This document shows positions 34,391-46,855 of a stretch of DNA of 64,000 nt, in pieces. Source of the stretch: Lachnospiraceae bacterium UBA4364 (GTDB lineage: Bacteria > Bacillota > Clostridia > Lachnospirales > Lachnospiraceae); assembly GCA_002393955.1 (NCBI GenBank), contig DGSK01000002.1, positions 62,001 to 126,000 of the forward strand, read 5' to 3'. Numbering within the stretch: the first letter of the stretch is position 1; each line of letters opens with the position of its first letter. The position numbers were made by a program, and so were the translations under genes. The notes below the pieces were generated by a model. That model made no database searches, was not told the origin of the DNA, and worked only from the letters and a program-made list of their open reading frames with translations.

Positions 34391-37300
34391 ATGACAGATC
34401 AGTTTGAGCAGGTAAGAGCAAAAGGATTGTACAGGCAGGAATTTGAGCATGACAACTGCGGCATCGGTGCGATCATTGATGTGGAGGGACGCCCCGGCCA
34501 TAAGCTTGTAAGCGATGCTCTTTCCATTGTGGAGAATCTTGAGCACAGGGCAGGAAAGGATGCGGAAGGCAAGACCGGTGACGGTGTCGGCATACTGACT
34601 CAGATCCCGCATAAGTTCTTCGTAAAAAAGATGAAGGAGGCAGGAATCAATCTTCCGGGATATCGGCAGTATGGCGTGGGCATGTTTTTCTTCCCACAGA
34701 ATGATCTCGATAAGAGGCAGGCAAAATCACTATTCGAGATAATCACAAGAAAGGCCGGTTTAAAGCTTTTAGGCTGGAGAAAAATTGATGTAAATCCGGA
34801 TGTACTGGGAAGCAAGGCTAAAGAGTGCATGCCTGAGATTTATCAGGTTTTTATCGAAAGACCGGTATCTGCTAAAACAGATCTTGATTTCGACCGTATG
34901 CTCTACATTGTCCGCAGAGAGTTTGAACAGAGTAATGTTAATACTTACGTACCTTCATTGTCCTGCAGGACTATCGTATATAAGGGAATGTTCCTTGTAG
35001 GACAGCTTCGTATATTCTTCAGCGATCTTGAAGATAATGATTATGAGTCAGCCATTGCAATGGTTCATTCACGTTTTTCTACAAATACAGCACCGAGCTG
35101 GAATCGGGCACATCCTAACCGTTTTATCGTGCATAACGGTGAGATTAATACTATAAAGGGTAATGCGGACAAGATGCTTGCAAGAGAAGAAACCATGCAT
35201 ACGGATGTTTTTTCTGCAGAAGATATGACAAAGGTTCTTCCTGTTATTTCCCAGAGCGGATCCGATTCCGCAATGCTTGACAATACGCTTGAGTTTCTTG
35301 TGATGAGTGGAATGGAGCTTCCGCTGGTTGCGGCTATAATGATACCTGAGCCCTGGTCACATAATGAGACTCTTTCACAGGAGGAAAGGGATTTTTATCA
35401 GTACTACGCTACCATGATGGAGCCCTGGGATGGTCCTGCTTCGATCCTTTTCTCAGACGGAGATGTAATGGGAGCAATTCTTGACCGTAACGGGCTCCGT
35501 CCGTCGAGGTACTATGTAATGGATGATGGCAGGCTTATACTTTCATCAGAGGTCGGAGTCCTCGATCTTGATGAGAGCCACATCATCAGGAAGGAACGTC
35601 TCCATCCGGGCAAGCTTCTTGTAGTGGATACAAGGGTAAAGAGGATTATCTATGATGAGGAGATAAAGGAAAAGTATGCGCTGGGTAAGCCTTACGGTGA
35701 GTGGCTTGACAGTAAGCTTCTGACGCTTTCTTCATTGAAAGCGCCGAATAAAAAAGTTGAGAGTTATACGGCCGAAGCGCGTGCCAGACTGCAGAAAGCT
35801 TTTGGCTATACCTGGGAAAACTATCACGACAGCATACTTTCAATGGCACTTAACGGCAGCGAAGCAATAGGCTCCATGGGTATTGATACTCCTATCGCAA
35901 CATTATCAGATGAGTACCAGCCGCTGTTCTATTATTTCAAGCAGTTGTTTGCACAGGTTACCAATCCTCCTATTGATGCGCAGCGTGAGGAGATAGTTAC
36001 ATCCAGGTCTGTATATCTGGGAACGAACGGAAACCTGCTGGAAGAGAAACCTGATAACTGCCAGGTCCTTAAGATAAAGAATCCGATCCTGACAGATCTT
36101 GATCTCCTGAAGATCCGCAATATGAAAAAGGAAGGTTTCAAGGTGGCACAGGTTTCCATACTTTTCTATAAGAGCACACCTATGAAGAGGGTTATAAATC
36201 ATCTCTTTGTAGAAGTAGACAAGGCTTACAGGGAAGGTGCAAATATCCTGATCCTTTCCGACAGAGGCGTGGATGAGAACCATGTGGCTATCCCGTCTCT
36301 GCTGGCTGTAGCTGCTGTACATAAGCACCTGGTTGAGACCAAGAAGTGTACGGCGATGTCTATAATACTTGAGTCCGGTGAACCCAGGGAAGTGCACCAT
36401 TTTGCAACCTTATTGGGATATGGTGCATCTGCTATCAATCCCTATCTTGCGCATGCGACTATTGCTCAGCTTGTGGATGAGGAGCTGCTCGATAAGGATT
36501 ATTATGCCGCAGTCGATGATTATGATGATGCGATCCTTTTCGGCATAGTAAAGATCGCTTCCAAGATGGGTATCTCCACCATACAGTCATATCAGGGCAG
36601 CAAGATATTCGAAGCTATCGGTATTTCCGGGGATGTCATAAATGAATATTTCCCCGGGACAGTTAGCCGTGTGGGCGGTATCACTCTCGAAGACATAGGC
36701 AGGGCAGCAGATAAGCAGCACAGCAGGGCTTTTGATCCCCTGGGACTTCCTGTAAATCTTGAGATGTCAGCTATGGGAAGGCATAAGGAAAGAAGCCAGG
36801 GAGAAAAGCACAGATACAATCCACGTACTATACATATGCTGCAGCTCGCTACAAGGGAAGGCAGTTATGACCGCTTTAAGGAATATACAAAGATGGTGGA
36901 TGATGAGACTACCGGGTATCTCAGAAGCCTTCTTGATTTCAGATATGCAGAAAATGCCGTGCCACTGGATGAAGTTGAAAGTGAGGAAGCCATAGTAAAG
37001 AGATTCAAGACAGGTGCTATGTCATACGGTTCCATTTCTGAGGAAGCACATCAGACGCTGGCTGTCGCCATGAACCACCTGAAAGGAAAGAGCAACAGCG
37101 GTGAAGGCGGAGAGAGTGATGAGCGTATAGAATCAGCAGGTACAAAGGATGACAGAAGCTCTGCTATAAAACAGGTAGCAAGCGGACGTTTCGGCGTTAC
37201 CAGCCGTTATCTTGTAAGTGCAAAAGAAATACAGATCAAGATGGCGCAGGGGGCAAAGCCTGGCGAAGGCGGGCATCTTCCGGGCAAGAAAGTATATCCC

Positions 37301-38941
37301 TGGATTGCAAAGACCAGGCACTCTACTCCGGGTGTGAGCCTTATATCGCCGCCTCCTCACCATGATATCTATTCCATAGAAGATCTTGCACAGCTTATTT
37401 ATGACCTTAAGTGTGCCAATAAGAATGCGCGTATATCGGTCAAGCTGGTATCCGAGGCAGGCGTGGGCACGGTAGCTGCAGGTGTTGCAAAAGCAGGTGC
37501 GGCGGTAGTTCTGGTATCCGGATATGACGGAGGTACCGGTGCGGCACCGCTTTCTTCCATACATAATGCAGGTCTTCCCTGGGAGCTGGGCCTTGCTGAA
37601 ACCCATCAGACACTTTTAGCTAACGGCTTAAGAAACCGGGTGGTTATAGAGACTGACGGCAAGCTCATGAGCGGAAGGGATGTGGCCATAGCCGCTATGC
37701 TCGGTGCGGAGGAGTTCGGCTTTGCTACAGCTCCCCTGATAACAATGGGGTGTGTAATGATGAGACAGTGCCAGTCTGATACCTGCCCTATGGGTGTGGC
37801 AACACAGAATCCTGAGCTTAGGAAACGCTTTGCGGGCAAACCTGAGTATGTGGAGAATTTCATGATCTTTATCGCAAGGGAGTTAAGGGAGATCATGGCA
37901 AGTCTCGGGATCAGGTCAGTTGAAGAGCTGGTAGGAAGAAGCGACCTGCTTAAGGTTAAGGATGGTCTTAAGGATAATCAGGAAAAGATCGATCTTTCCG
38001 GGATCCTTATGCATATGGAGGGAGAAAAGATATCTCACGAGGATCAGTATCTGTATGATTTCAGGCTTCAGGATACCAAGGATGAAAGCGTGCTGCTTAA
38101 GTCAAAGGCTGTAAAACATGCGATCGAGACCGGCGAAAAGGCGGAGGTCAAAGTACATCTTCAGAGTATAGACAGGACCTTTGGAACTCTGCTTGGTGCG
38201 GAGATCACCAGGAAGAATCATGAAGGTCTGGCCGAGGATACCATTACCGTTAGCTGTACAGGTTCCGGCGGACAGAGCTTTGGCGCGTTCATACCTAAAG
38301 GACTTACATTGAATCTTACGGGAGACAGCAATGACTACTTCGGAAAAGGCCTGTCAGGCGGAAAGCTTATAGTATCCGCACCTGTGGAGGCACAGTATGA
38401 TCCGGAGGAAAATATCATCATAGGAAATGTGGCACTCTACGGTGCTACATCAGGACAGGCGTATATAGCAGGTAAGGCCGGGGAAAGATTTGCCATAAGG
38501 AATTCCGGTGCAACAGCAGTAGTTGAGGGCGTCGGCGAGCATGGCTGTGAATATATGACCGGAGGTACGGTAGTCATACTGGGAGAGACCGGCAAAAACT
38601 TTGCTGCCGGTATGAGCGGCGGTATCGCTTATGTACTTGATGAGGGCAACACTCTTTATAAGAATCTGAATAAGCAGCTTGTCAGCATGGAGATGCTTGA
38701 ACATAAGGAAGATCTGGATGAGCTTAAGCGTATTATTACAGAGCATGTGGCGCATACAGGCTCAAGGAAGGGGCAGCTTATACTTTCAAAATTTGATGAA
38801 TATGTTCCTCATTTCAAGAAGATCATACCTGCTGACTACAAGGAGATACGCAGGCTCATTGCCAGGGAGATGGAAGCGGGAGCTGATACAGAGGCTGCAA
38901 AGATAGAAGCCTTCAAGGCGTTTATAGGAGGTGCCAGATAA
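34391..38941 (+). CDS. gltB: Glutamate synthase large subunit
   Basis: 1516 residues, the full four-domain large subunit. It transfers the amide of glutamine to 2-oxoglutarate. After a 22-residue propeptide, Cys23 (HDNCGIGAIID) is the glutaminase nucleophile; VHSRFSTNTAPSW and HNGEINTIKGN are in the same domain. The FMN/FeS synthase domain has SGEGGESDER, GAKPGEGGHLPG, SGYDGGTGAAPLSS and the 3Fe-4S cysteines in CVMMRQCQSDTCPMG; the C-terminal GXGXG beta-helix follows (SGGQSFGAFIP, GNVALYGATSG). Transcription starts at 34237 behind an ANTAR-controlled terminator. The stop overlaps the start of gltD (TAATG). Confidence 0.97.
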   Translation: MTDQFEQVRAKGLYRQEFEHDNCGIGAIIDVEGRPGHKLVSDALSIVENLEHRAGKDAEGKTGDGVGILTQIPHKFFVKKMKEAGINLPGYRQYGVGMFFFPQNDLDKRQAKSLFEIITRKAGLKLLGWRKIDVNPDVLGSKAKECMPEIYQVFIERPVSAKTDLDFDRMLYIVRREFEQSNVNTYVPSLSCRTIVYKGMFLVGQLRIFFSDLEDNDYESAIAMVHSRFSTNTAPSWNRAHPNRFIVHNGEINTIKGNADKMLAREETMHTDVFSAEDMTKVLPVISQSGSDSAMLDNTLEFLVMSGMELPLVAAIMIPEPWSHNETLSQEERDFYQYYATMMEPWDGPASILFSDGDVMGAILDRNGLRPSRYYVMDDGRLILSSEVGVLDLDESHIIRKERLHPGKLLVVDTRVKRIIYDEEIKEKYALGKPYGEWLDSKLLTLSSLKAPNKKVESYTAEARARLQKAFGYTWENYHDSILSMALNGSEAIGSMGIDTPIATLSDEYQPLFYYFKQLFAQVTNPPIDAQREEIVTSRSVYLGTNGNLLEEKPDNCQVLKIKNPILTDLDLLKIRNMKKEGFKVAQVSILFYKSTPMKRVINHLFVEVDKAYREGANILILSDRGVDENHVAIPSLLAVAAVHKHLVETKKCTAMSIILESGEPREVHHFATLLGYGASAINPYLAHATIAQLVDEELLDKDYYAAVDDYDDAILFGIVKIASKMGISTIQSYQGSKIFEAIGISGDVINEYFPGTVSRVGGITLEDIGRAADKQHSRAFDPLGLPVNLEMSAMGRHKERSQGEKHRYNPRTIHMLQLATREGSYDRFKEYTKMVDDETTGYLRSLLDFRYAENAVPLDEVESEEAIVKRFKTGAMSYGSISEEAHQTLAVAMNHLKGKSNSGEGGESDERIESAGTKDDRSSAIKQVASGRFGVTSRYLVSAKEIQIKMAQGAKPGEGGHLPGKKVYPWIAKTRHSTPGVSLISPPPHHDIYSIEDLAQLIYDLKCANKNARISVKLVSEAGVGTVAAGVAKAGAAVVLVSGYDGGTGAAPLSSIHNAGLPWELGLAETHQTLLANGLRNRVVIETDGKLMSGRDVAIAAMLGAEEFGFATAPLITMGCVMMRQCQSDTCPMGVATQNPELRKRFAGKPEYVENFMIFIARELREIMASLGIRSVEELVGRSDLLKVKDGLKDNQEKIDLSGILMHMEGEKISHEDQYLYDFRLQDTKDESVLLKSKAVKHAIETGEKAEVKVHLQSIDRTFGTLLGAEITRKNHEGLAEDTITVSCTGSGGQSFGAFIPKGLTLNLTGDSNDYFGKGLSGGKLIVSAPVEAQYDPEENIIIGNVALYGATSGQAYIAGKAGERFAIRNSGATAVVEGVGEHGCEYMTGGTVVILGETGKNFAAGMSGGIAYVLDEGNTLYKNLNKQLVSMEMLEHKEDLDELKRIITEHVAHTGSRKGQLILSKFDEYVPHFKKIIPADYKEIRRLIAREMEAGADTEAAKIEAFKAFIGGAR

Positions 38942-40425
38942 TGGGAAAGACGAGCGGTTTTTTGGAATATGCAAGGGAAGACGGCCGTGTGAGGCCGGAA
39001 TCAGAGAGAGTTATGGACTTTCGCGAGTTTCACGAGAGGCTTGAGCTGGCAGACCAAAGCAGACAGGCTGCCAGATGCATGGACTGTGGTGTGCCCTTCT
39101 GTCAGGCCGGTGTGATGATAGCGGGTATGGCATCAGGCTGTCCTCTTCACAATCTTGTTCCTGAAGTAAATGATCTGGTTTACAGGGGGAGGATGGAAGA
39201 AGCATACAGGAGGCTTTCCGTTACACACAGTTTTCCTGAGTTTACCAGCAGGGTATGCCCTGCGCTCTGTGAAGCTGCCTGTGCCTGCGGGCTTCATGAT
39301 GCGCCTGTTTCAACAAAGGAAAATGAGAAGGCTGTTATCGAATATGCTTATGAGCATGATCTGGTAAAAGAAGAAGTACCTGCAGTAAGGACTGGGAAGA
39401 AAGTGGCTATTATAGGAAGCGGCCCCTCAGGTCTCGCTGCGGCACAGCTTTTAAACAGACGAGGTCACGAAGTCACTGTATATGAAAGAAGGGACCGTGT
39501 GGGCGGTCTGTTAAGATACGGTATCCCTAATATGAAACTTGATAAATCAGTAATCGACAGACGGGTGCATCTTATGGAAGAGGCAGGTGTCAGATTTGTT
39601 GTTAATACTGATGTAGGTAAGGATATTACCGCAGCAGAGCTAAATAAGGAATATGACAGCGTGATACTTTGTTGCGGTGCATCAAACCCAAGGAACATAA
39701 TCGCTCCGGGAAGGGATGCAAAGGGAATCAGGTTCGCAGTGGATTTCCTCTCGGAAGTTACCAAGAAGCTTCTTGATAGTGAATTCAAGGATGTGCCTTA
39801 TGAGCTTGCAAAGGATAAGGATGTAATAATAATCGGCGGAGGTGATACAGGCAATGACTGTGCAGGAACCTGCATAAGACTGGGAGCAAAGAGCGTTACA
39901 CAGCTTGAGATGATGCCCGAGCCTCCCAAGGAAAGAACTTTGTCCAATCCCTGGCCTGAATGGCCGAAGGTCCTTAAGGTGGATTATGGTCAGGAAGAAT
40001 CAATATGGAAATTCGGCCATGATCCGAGGGTTTATCAGACCACGGTAAAGGAATTCGTAAAAGACAAAAAAGGAAACCTTAAGGAAGTGGTGTTAGTATC
40101 TCTCGAAGCCAAAAAGGATGAAAAGACCGGCAGGATGAACATGGTACCTGTAGAGGAAACCGAGAAGACTGTTCCTGCACAGCTTGTACTTATAGCCGCA
40201 GGTTTCCTTGGAAGCGAGAAGTATGTTACGGATGATTTCGGCGTAGAGCTTGATGGAAGGACAAATATAAAAACTGAGCCGGGGAAGCATGCATCATCAA
40301 AGGAGCAGGTCTATGCCGCGGGTGATGTGCACAGAGGACAGTCCCTGGTGGTATGGGCAATTGCTGAAGGAAGGACTGCAGCCAGGGAAGTTGATGAGGC
40401 ACTTATGGGATATACAAATCTGTAA
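38941..40425 (+). CDS. gltD: Glutamate synthase small subunit
   Basis: 494 residues. It carries electrons from NAD(P)H to GltB. N-terminal 4Fe-4S cysteine sets (RCMDCGVPFCQ, GCPLHN, CPALCEAACACGLH), FAD-binding GXGXXG in KVAIIGSGPSGLAAAQLL and the NAD(P)H site in VIIIGGGDTGNDCAGTC, with C-terminal YAAGDVHRGQSLVVWAI. The start codon shares one base with the gltB stop, so the subunits are coupled at translation. Confidence 0.97.
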   Translation: MGKTSGFLEYAREDGRVRPESERVMDFREFHERLELADQSRQAARCMDCGVPFCQAGVMIAGMASGCPLHNLVPEVNDLVYRGRMEEAYRRLSVTHSFPEFTSRVCPALCEAACACGLHDAPVSTKENEKAVIEYAYEHDLVKEEVPAVRTGKKVAIIGSGPSGLAAAQLLNRRGHEVTVYERRDRVGGLLRYGIPNMKLDKSVIDRRVHLMEEAGVRFVVNTDVGKDITAAELNKEYDSVILCCGASNPRNIIAPGRDAKGIRFAVDFLSEVTKKLLDSEFKDVPYELAKDKDVIIIGGGDTGNDCAGTCIRLGAKSVTQLEMMPEPPKERTLSNPWPEWPKVLKVDYGQEESIWKFGHDPRVYQTTVKEFVKDKKGNLKEVVLVSLEAKKDEKTGRMNMVPVEETEKTVPAQLVLIAAGFLGSEKYVTDDFGVELDGRTNIKTEPGKHASSKEQVYAAGDVHRGQSLVVWAIAEGRTAAREVDEALMGYTNL

Positions 40426-40476
40426 TGTGGTGTGGCAAGCGTTTATTCTTTTTGACGGTGGCACAATGTTCTTTGA

Positions 40477-42117
<1,641 letters not shown>

Positions 42118-42147
42118 AAGCGAATGAAAAGTAAGGTTTTTGCAGGG

Positions 42148-42176
42148 TTTTGAAGCATATAAAAAATGTGTATAAT
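42148..42176 (+). promoter_or_regulatory. carA promoter
   Basis: TTTTGA (42148-42153), 17 bp, perfect TATAAT (42171-42176). The leader is about 40 nt and contains no terminator, unlike gltB and glnN. Confidence 0.65.
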
Positions 42177-42224
42177 TTGAGTGCGTTCACGCTGATAGTG
42201 GATGGCAAAGGAGAAACGAAAGTA

Positions 42225-43304
42225 ATGGAACTTAACAGAAAACTGATCCTGGCGGACGGATCTGAATATCTGGGAACCGGCTTTGGCGGCAGCAAAACCG
42301 TTGTGTGTGAGATAGTCTTCAATACATCAATGGCAGGTTATCAGGAGATAGTTTCGGATCCTTCATATACCGACCAGGCTATTGTAATGTCATATCCGCT
42401 TATCGGAAACTACGGTGTTGCGGATGAGGATTTCGAAAGCAGGATGATATCTCCATCTGCATTTATTGTTAGGGATATAAATGATAACCCTTCCAATTTC
42501 AGGTCAGCCAAGACACTGCCTGAACTTTTGGAGGAAAACGGTATCCCCGGAATATGTGGCGTAGATACGAGAAAGCTTGTAAGAAGTATTCGTGACAACG
42601 GTTCCGGAAGGTGCATAATTACCGATGAAGATATGTCCGCGGAGGAAGGCCTTAAGATAATAAAGGAAACACCGATACCGCATGATGCGGTTAAGAGATG
42701 CAGCTGTTCGAAGAAGTGGTACAGCCGTACTTCAAATCCGTTATTTAATGTGGTGGCAATAGACTGTGGAATGAAGTCGAATATCGTAAGGATGCTCAAT
42801 CGCAGCAGATGTAATGTTACTATTGTTCCCTATGATACTGACTGGGAAGAAATCCTTTCACTTCATCCGGACGGAGTGTTCATTTCAAACGGGCCAGGAG
42901 ACCCTTGTGATGTGCCGGAGGTGATAGAAACATTGAAAGACTTAAGGGGAAAGATCCCTATGTTCGGTATCTGTCTCGGTCACCAGCTCCTTTCACTTTC
43001 TTACGGAGCAAAGACATACAAATTAAAATTCGGCCACAGGGGCGGAAATCATCCTGTGCGAGATGTCCGCACCGGGAAGATAGAGATAACAAGCCAGAAC
43101 CACAGCTATGCAGTGGATGAGGATTCCCTGGAGGGAACAGATCTTAAGGTTTCCCATATAAATGTGCTGGACAATACCGTAGAGGGAATTTACAGCGATG
43201 AGGATAAGGTATTCTCCGTACAGTACCATCCTGAAAGTGCGCCGGGCCCCCAGGACAGCGGATATCTGTTTTCACGTTTTACCGATCTGATGAAAAGAGG
43301 TTAA
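42225..43304 (+). CDS. carA: Carbamoyl-phosphate synthase small subunit
   Basis: 359 residues, the glutaminase that feeds ammonia to CarB for pyrimidine and arginine synthesis. It starts MELNRKLILADGSEYLGTGF and has MAGYQEIVSDPSYTDQ; the amidotransferase triad lies in FGICLGHQLLSLSYG (Cys) and QYHPESAPGPQDS (His, Glu). ATG 42225 follows AAAGGAG by 11 nt; the open frame upstream (from 42150) overlaps the promoter and is not coding. carB follows after 6 nt. Confidence 0.96.
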   Translation: MELNRKLILADGSEYLGTGFGGSKTVVCEIVFNTSMAGYQEIVSDPSYTDQAIVMSYPLIGNYGVADEDFESRMISPSAFIVRDINDNPSNFRSAKTLPELLEENGIPGICGVDTRKLVRSIRDNGSGRCIITDEDMSAEEGLKIIKETPIPHDAVKRCSCSKKWYSRTSNPLFNVVAIDCGMKSNIVRMLNRSRCNVTIVPYDTDWEEILSLHPDGVFISNGPGDPCDVPEVIETLKDLRGKIPMFGICLGHQLLSLSYGAKTYKLKFGHRGGNHPVRDVRTGKIEITSQNHSYAVDEDSLEGTDLKVSHINVLDNTVEGIYSDEDKVFSVQYHPESAPGPQDSGYLFSRFTDLMKRG

Positions 43305-43310
43305 GAAAAA

Positions 43311-46300
43311 ATGCCAAAGCGAACTGATATAAAAAAGGTACTTGTGATAGGCTCAGGTCCCATCGTTATCGGGCAGGCAGCGGAATTTGATTATGCAGGA
43401 ACCCAGGCCTGTCTTGCACTTAAGGAAGAAGGCTATGAAGTAATACTTGCTAATTCAAATCCGGCCACCATAATGACTGATCATGCCATAGCTGACAAGG
43501 TATATATGGAGCCGCTGACTCTTGAGTATATGGCAAGGATATGCCGGTATGAAAGGCCTGATGCTATTGTGCCGGGAATAGGAGGACAGACAGGTCTTAA
43601 TCTGTCACTGCAGCTCTACGATAAGGGCGTGCTTGATGAATGTGAGATAGAGCTTTTGGGAACTGATGCAGAGAGCATCCGAAAGGCTGAGGACAGGGAG
43701 CAGTTCAAGGAACTGTGTGAAAGCCTGGGAGAACCGGTAGTTCCTTCGGCTATAGCAGAGAGCATGGAAGAAGGATTAGCGGCAGCAGAGGAGATAGGTT
43801 ATCCTGTTATCCTGAGGCCTGCTTTTACCCTGGGCGGAACCGGCGGCGGTTTTGCGAATGACGAGGAAGAGATGTGTGAGAGGATGAAGAATGCTCTTGC
43901 ACTGTCTCCTGTGCATCAGGTATTGGTAGAGAAAAGTATCAAGGGCTACAAAGAGATTGAATATGAGGTTATGCGTGATGCTAATGACACAGCCATTACC
44001 GTCTGCAATATGGAAAACCTTGATCCTGTGGGCATACATACCGGTGACTCCATAGTGGTTGCACCCAGCCAGACTCTTACAAATAAAGAGTATCATATGC
44101 TAAGGGACAGCGCATTGAGGATAATCAGGGCGCTTAAGATAAAGGGCGGGTGCAATGTTCAGTTCGCCCTCGATCCAGAATCCTTTAATTATTACGTAAT
44201 AGAAGTCAATCCAAGGGTATCCCGTTCATCTGCACTTGCATCCAAGGCCAGCGGCTATCCTATTGCAAGGGTGTCGGCAAAGATCGCAATAGGAATGAAT
44301 CTGGATGAGATAGAGCTTGCAAATACACCGGCCTGCTTTGAGCCTGCTTTGGATTATGTTGTGACCAAGATGCCCAGGTTCCCTTTCGATAAGTTTACGC
44401 TGGCATCAAATGTGCTTTCTACCCAGATGAAAGCCACAGGCGAGATCATGAGCGTGGGCCGGACTTTGGAGGAAAGTCTTCTTAAGGCTATCCGTTCGCT
44501 GGAGGATGGAAAGAACCACATTCATCTGGCAAAATTCGATGTAGAGAATCTTTCGGACAAGCCGGAGCCTGAAAACCGGAAAGAAGCAATCGAGAAACTG
44601 CTTTCATACATAGAGGAAGGGACAGACGACCGGATATATGCAATATCTGAGCTTTTATGGCTCGGTGCGGATCCCCAGACTATCTATTCAAGAACTAAGA
44701 TAGATATGTTCTTCCTTGATAAGATCAAAATGATAGTTGACCATGAGATTAAGCTGGAAGAGACCTGCAGGCTCGATGAAAACGGAAAGCCTGTTATTGA
44801 CAGGGATACTCTGTATGAAGCAAAGAGGATGGGATTTTCCGATTCATATATAGCTGAACTATTAGGGTGTACGGAGGATGATGTCTGGGAACTGAGACGC
44901 TCATACGGCATGCATCCGGTTTACAAGATGATCGATACCTGTGCCAGTGAGTTTGAAAGCTATGTTCCGTATTTTTACTCAACTTACGAGGATGAAAACG
45001 AATCAATCGTCTCGGATAATAAAAAGATAATAGTTCTCGGTTCCGGACCCATAAGGATAGGTCAGGGTGTGGAATTTGATTATTCAACAGTCCATGCCGT
45101 AAAGACTATTCATGAAAGAGGCTATGAAGCCATCGTCATCAATAACAATCCGGAAACTGTTTCCACTGACTATACCACGGCTGACAAGCTCTATTTCGAG
45201 CCTCTTACCGTAGAGGATATAATGAACATCATAGAACTTGAGAAGCCTGTCGGTGTCATAACATCCTTAGGAGGTCAGACGGCAGTCAATCTTGCAGAGC
45301 CTTTAGCAAAAAGAGGCGTAAAGATCATAGGTACCGGATGCGAAGCAATATTTGCTGCAGAGGACAGGGATGCATTTGAAAATGTGATAAATAAGCTTGG
45401 AATACCACATCCCGAGGGGCTTGCCGTTACTAATATATCTGATGGTATCAGGGCGGCGGAACAGATAGGTTATCCTGTGCTTGTACGTCCATCATTCGTC
45501 CTGGGCGGCAGGGCAATGGAGATCGTTGCAAATGAGGAGATGCTTGTTCATTACTTAAAGAACGCTGTTGAAATCGATGCAGACAGGCCCGTGCTGGTTG
45601 ATAAGTACATAGTGGGAAAGGAAGTGGAGATTGATGCCGTATGTGACGGAGAAAGCGTATTCCTGCCGGGTATCATGGAACTGGTAGAGCGTACCGGTGT
45701 GCATTCGGGAGACAGCATGAGCGTTTATCCTCCTTTCTCAATATCGCAGAAGGTCAAGGATACGATATGGGAATATACAAGGAAGCTTGGCATTGGCATA
45801 GGAATAGTCGGTCTCTATAATATACAGTTTATCGTGGATAAGGATGAGAGTGTGTACATAATTGAAGTTAATCCCAGAGGATCAAGGAGCGTGCCTTTTC
45901 TTTCCAAGTCAACAGGTGTATCCCTTGTGGATATCGCAACTAAGGTAATGCTGGGAGAGAGCCTTAAGGACCAGGGATTAGCTGATACTATCACAAAGGA
46001 GAAAGATTTCTGGTATGTAAAGGCACCTGCATTCTCTTTTGAAAAGCTTAACGGAATGGACGCATACCTTTCGCCTGAGATGAAATCAACAGGGGAAGCA
46101 ATAGGCTATGACAAGAGCCTTAAGAGAGCGCTGTATAAAGCATTGCAGGCTTCCGGTATCAAAATGAAGGAATACGGTACTGTAATGGTAACACTTGCTG
46201 ATGAGGATAAGGATGAGGCACTTCCGCTTATCAGGCGTTTCTATGAGCTGGGATTTAATATTGAGGGAACCATAGGAACTGCAATGTATCTTAAGGAACA

Positions 46301-46550
46301 TGGAATCCGCACACGTATCCGCGGTAAGATAAGTGACGGAAGTGATGAAATATTAAGATCTATCAGAGCAGGCTACGTAAGCTATATTATCAATACCAGA
46401 GCAATTCTGTCAGGCATACATTACAGCGATGGAATAGAAATCAGACGCTGTGCTATTATGAATGGTGTGACGATGTTCACATCCCTTGATACCGTAAGGA
46501 TACTGTTGGATGTGCTGGAGGATATTTCCCCCAGGATATCGACGATATAA
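43311..46550 (+). CDS. carB: Carbamoyl-phosphate synthase large subunit
   Basis: 1079 residues, full length, two homologous ATP-grasp halves. It makes carbamoyl phosphate from bicarbonate, ammonia and two ATP. First half: [20 protein letters not shown] and [10 protein letters not shown]; second half repeats as [19 protein letters not shown] and [11 protein letters not shown]. The C-terminal MGS-like allosteric domain (from about 945) ends [16 protein letters not shown] is 10 nt before the ATG. The 305-bp gap after the stop holds a structured RNA. Confidence 0.97.
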   Translation: MPKRTDIKKVLVIGSGPIVIGQAAEFDYAGTQACLALKEEGYEVILANSNPATIMTDHAIADKVYMEPLTLEYMARICRYERPDAIVPGIGGQTGLNLSLQLYDKGVLDECEIELLGTDAESIRKAEDREQFKELCESLGEPVVPSAIAESMEEGLAAAEEIGYPVILRPAFTLGGTGGGFANDEEEMCERMKNALALSPVHQVLVEKSIKGYKEIEYEVMRDANDTAITVCNMENLDPVGIHTGDSIVVAPSQTLTNKEYHMLRDSALRIIRALKIKGGCNVQFALDPESFNYYVIEVNPRVSRSSALASKASGYPIARVSAKIAIGMNLDEIELANTPACFEPALDYVVTKMPRFPFDKFTLASNVLSTQMKATGEIMSVGRTLEESLLKAIRSLEDGKNHIHLAKFDVENLSDKPEPENRKEAIEKLLSYIEEGTDDRIYAISELLWLGADPQTIYSRTKIDMFFLDKIKMIVDHEIKLEETCRLDENGKPVIDRDTLYEAKRMGFSDSYIAELLGCTEDDVWELRRSYGMHPVYKMIDTCASEFESYVPYFYSTYEDENESIVSDNKKIIVLGSGPIRIGQGVEFDYSTVHAVKTIHERGYEAIVINNNPETVSTDYTTADKLYFEPLTVEDIMNIIELEKPVGVITSLGGQTAVNLAEPLAKRGVKIIGTGCEAIFAAEDRDAFENVINKLGIPHPEGLAVTNISDGIRAAEQIGYPVLVRPSFVLGGRAMEIVANEEMLVHYLKNAVEIDADRPVLVDKYIVGKEVEIDAVCDGESVFLPGIMELVERTGVHSGDSMSVYPPFSISQKVKDTIWEYTRKLGIGIGIVGLYNIQFIVDKDESVYIIEVNPRGSRSVPFLSKSTGVSLVDIATKVMLGESLKDQGLADTITKEKDFWYVKAPAFSFEKLNGMDAYLSPEMKSTGEAIGYDKSLKRALYKALQASGIKMKEYGTVMVTLADEDKDEALPLIRRFYELGFNIEGTIGTAMYLKEHGIRTRIRGKISDGSDEILRSIRAGYVSYIINTRAILSGIHYSDGIEIRRCAIMNGVTMFTSLDTVRILLDVLEDISPRISTI

Positions 46551-46559
46551 ATTTCGTAG

Positions 46560-46809
46560 GCCCGCACTGTATAGCAGCCAGACGGTGTAAAGTGAGCTTT
46601 AGCAGTTCTCGGAAATGCTATGTTTACTAGGAACACCACGCCATGTGATGGGTGGCTGTCACGCAAAAGCGGCGTGACAGCTTGGACGAGTGAACAACGC
46701 TACACGGATGTAGCTTGTGAACGGTTCCGGACGCTTCTTGATGACTTGGACATTTCCGTAAGAACTGCTTAGCGAACGACCCCGCCGGCGGGATGCTATC
46801 AGTGCGGGC
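46560..46809. ncRNA. Unidentified structured RNA of about 250 nt between carB and the GlnA-like gene
   Basis: The two ends pair over 16 bp: GCCCGCACTG/CAGTGCGGGC (46560-46569/46800-46809) and ATAGCA/TGCTAT (46571-46576/46794-46799), with one bulged base. Inside are local hairpins: GTAAA…TTTAC enclosing TAGCA/TGCTA (46587-46628), CCAT-GTG-ATGG (about 46641), a 9-bp CTGTCACGC/GCGTGACAG (46656-46680), ACAA-c-GCTACA-cgga-TGTAGC-TTGT (46694-46717) and CCCGC/GCGGG (about 46780). It is GC-richer than flanking intergenic DNA and has no long frame. No ANTAR hexaloop and no T-run at either end. Size and closing stem would fit the raiA RNA class, but that is a guess. Strand is probably plus: a TATAAA at 46546 fits a -10 element. 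Confidence 0.7.
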
Positions 46810-46855
46810 AGAAGAATATTAATAGAATAACCATGACCATGGGGAGGGCGTATTT

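Noticed and set aside
46560..46590. CCCGCACTGTA…GCCAGAC recalls the CCCGCNACUGU and GCCAG blocks of cobalamin riboswitches.
   Set aside because: The upstream half of a cobalamin riboswitch would fall in carB coding sequence and is absent, and the segment is engaged in the long closing helix of the RNA.
46641..46680. The hairpin CTGTCACGC/GCGTGACAG considered as an ANTAR-sponge site.
   Set aside because: Its loop is AAAAGCG, seven nucleotides, without G at position 4; no other loop in the RNA meets the A1/G4 hexaloop rule.
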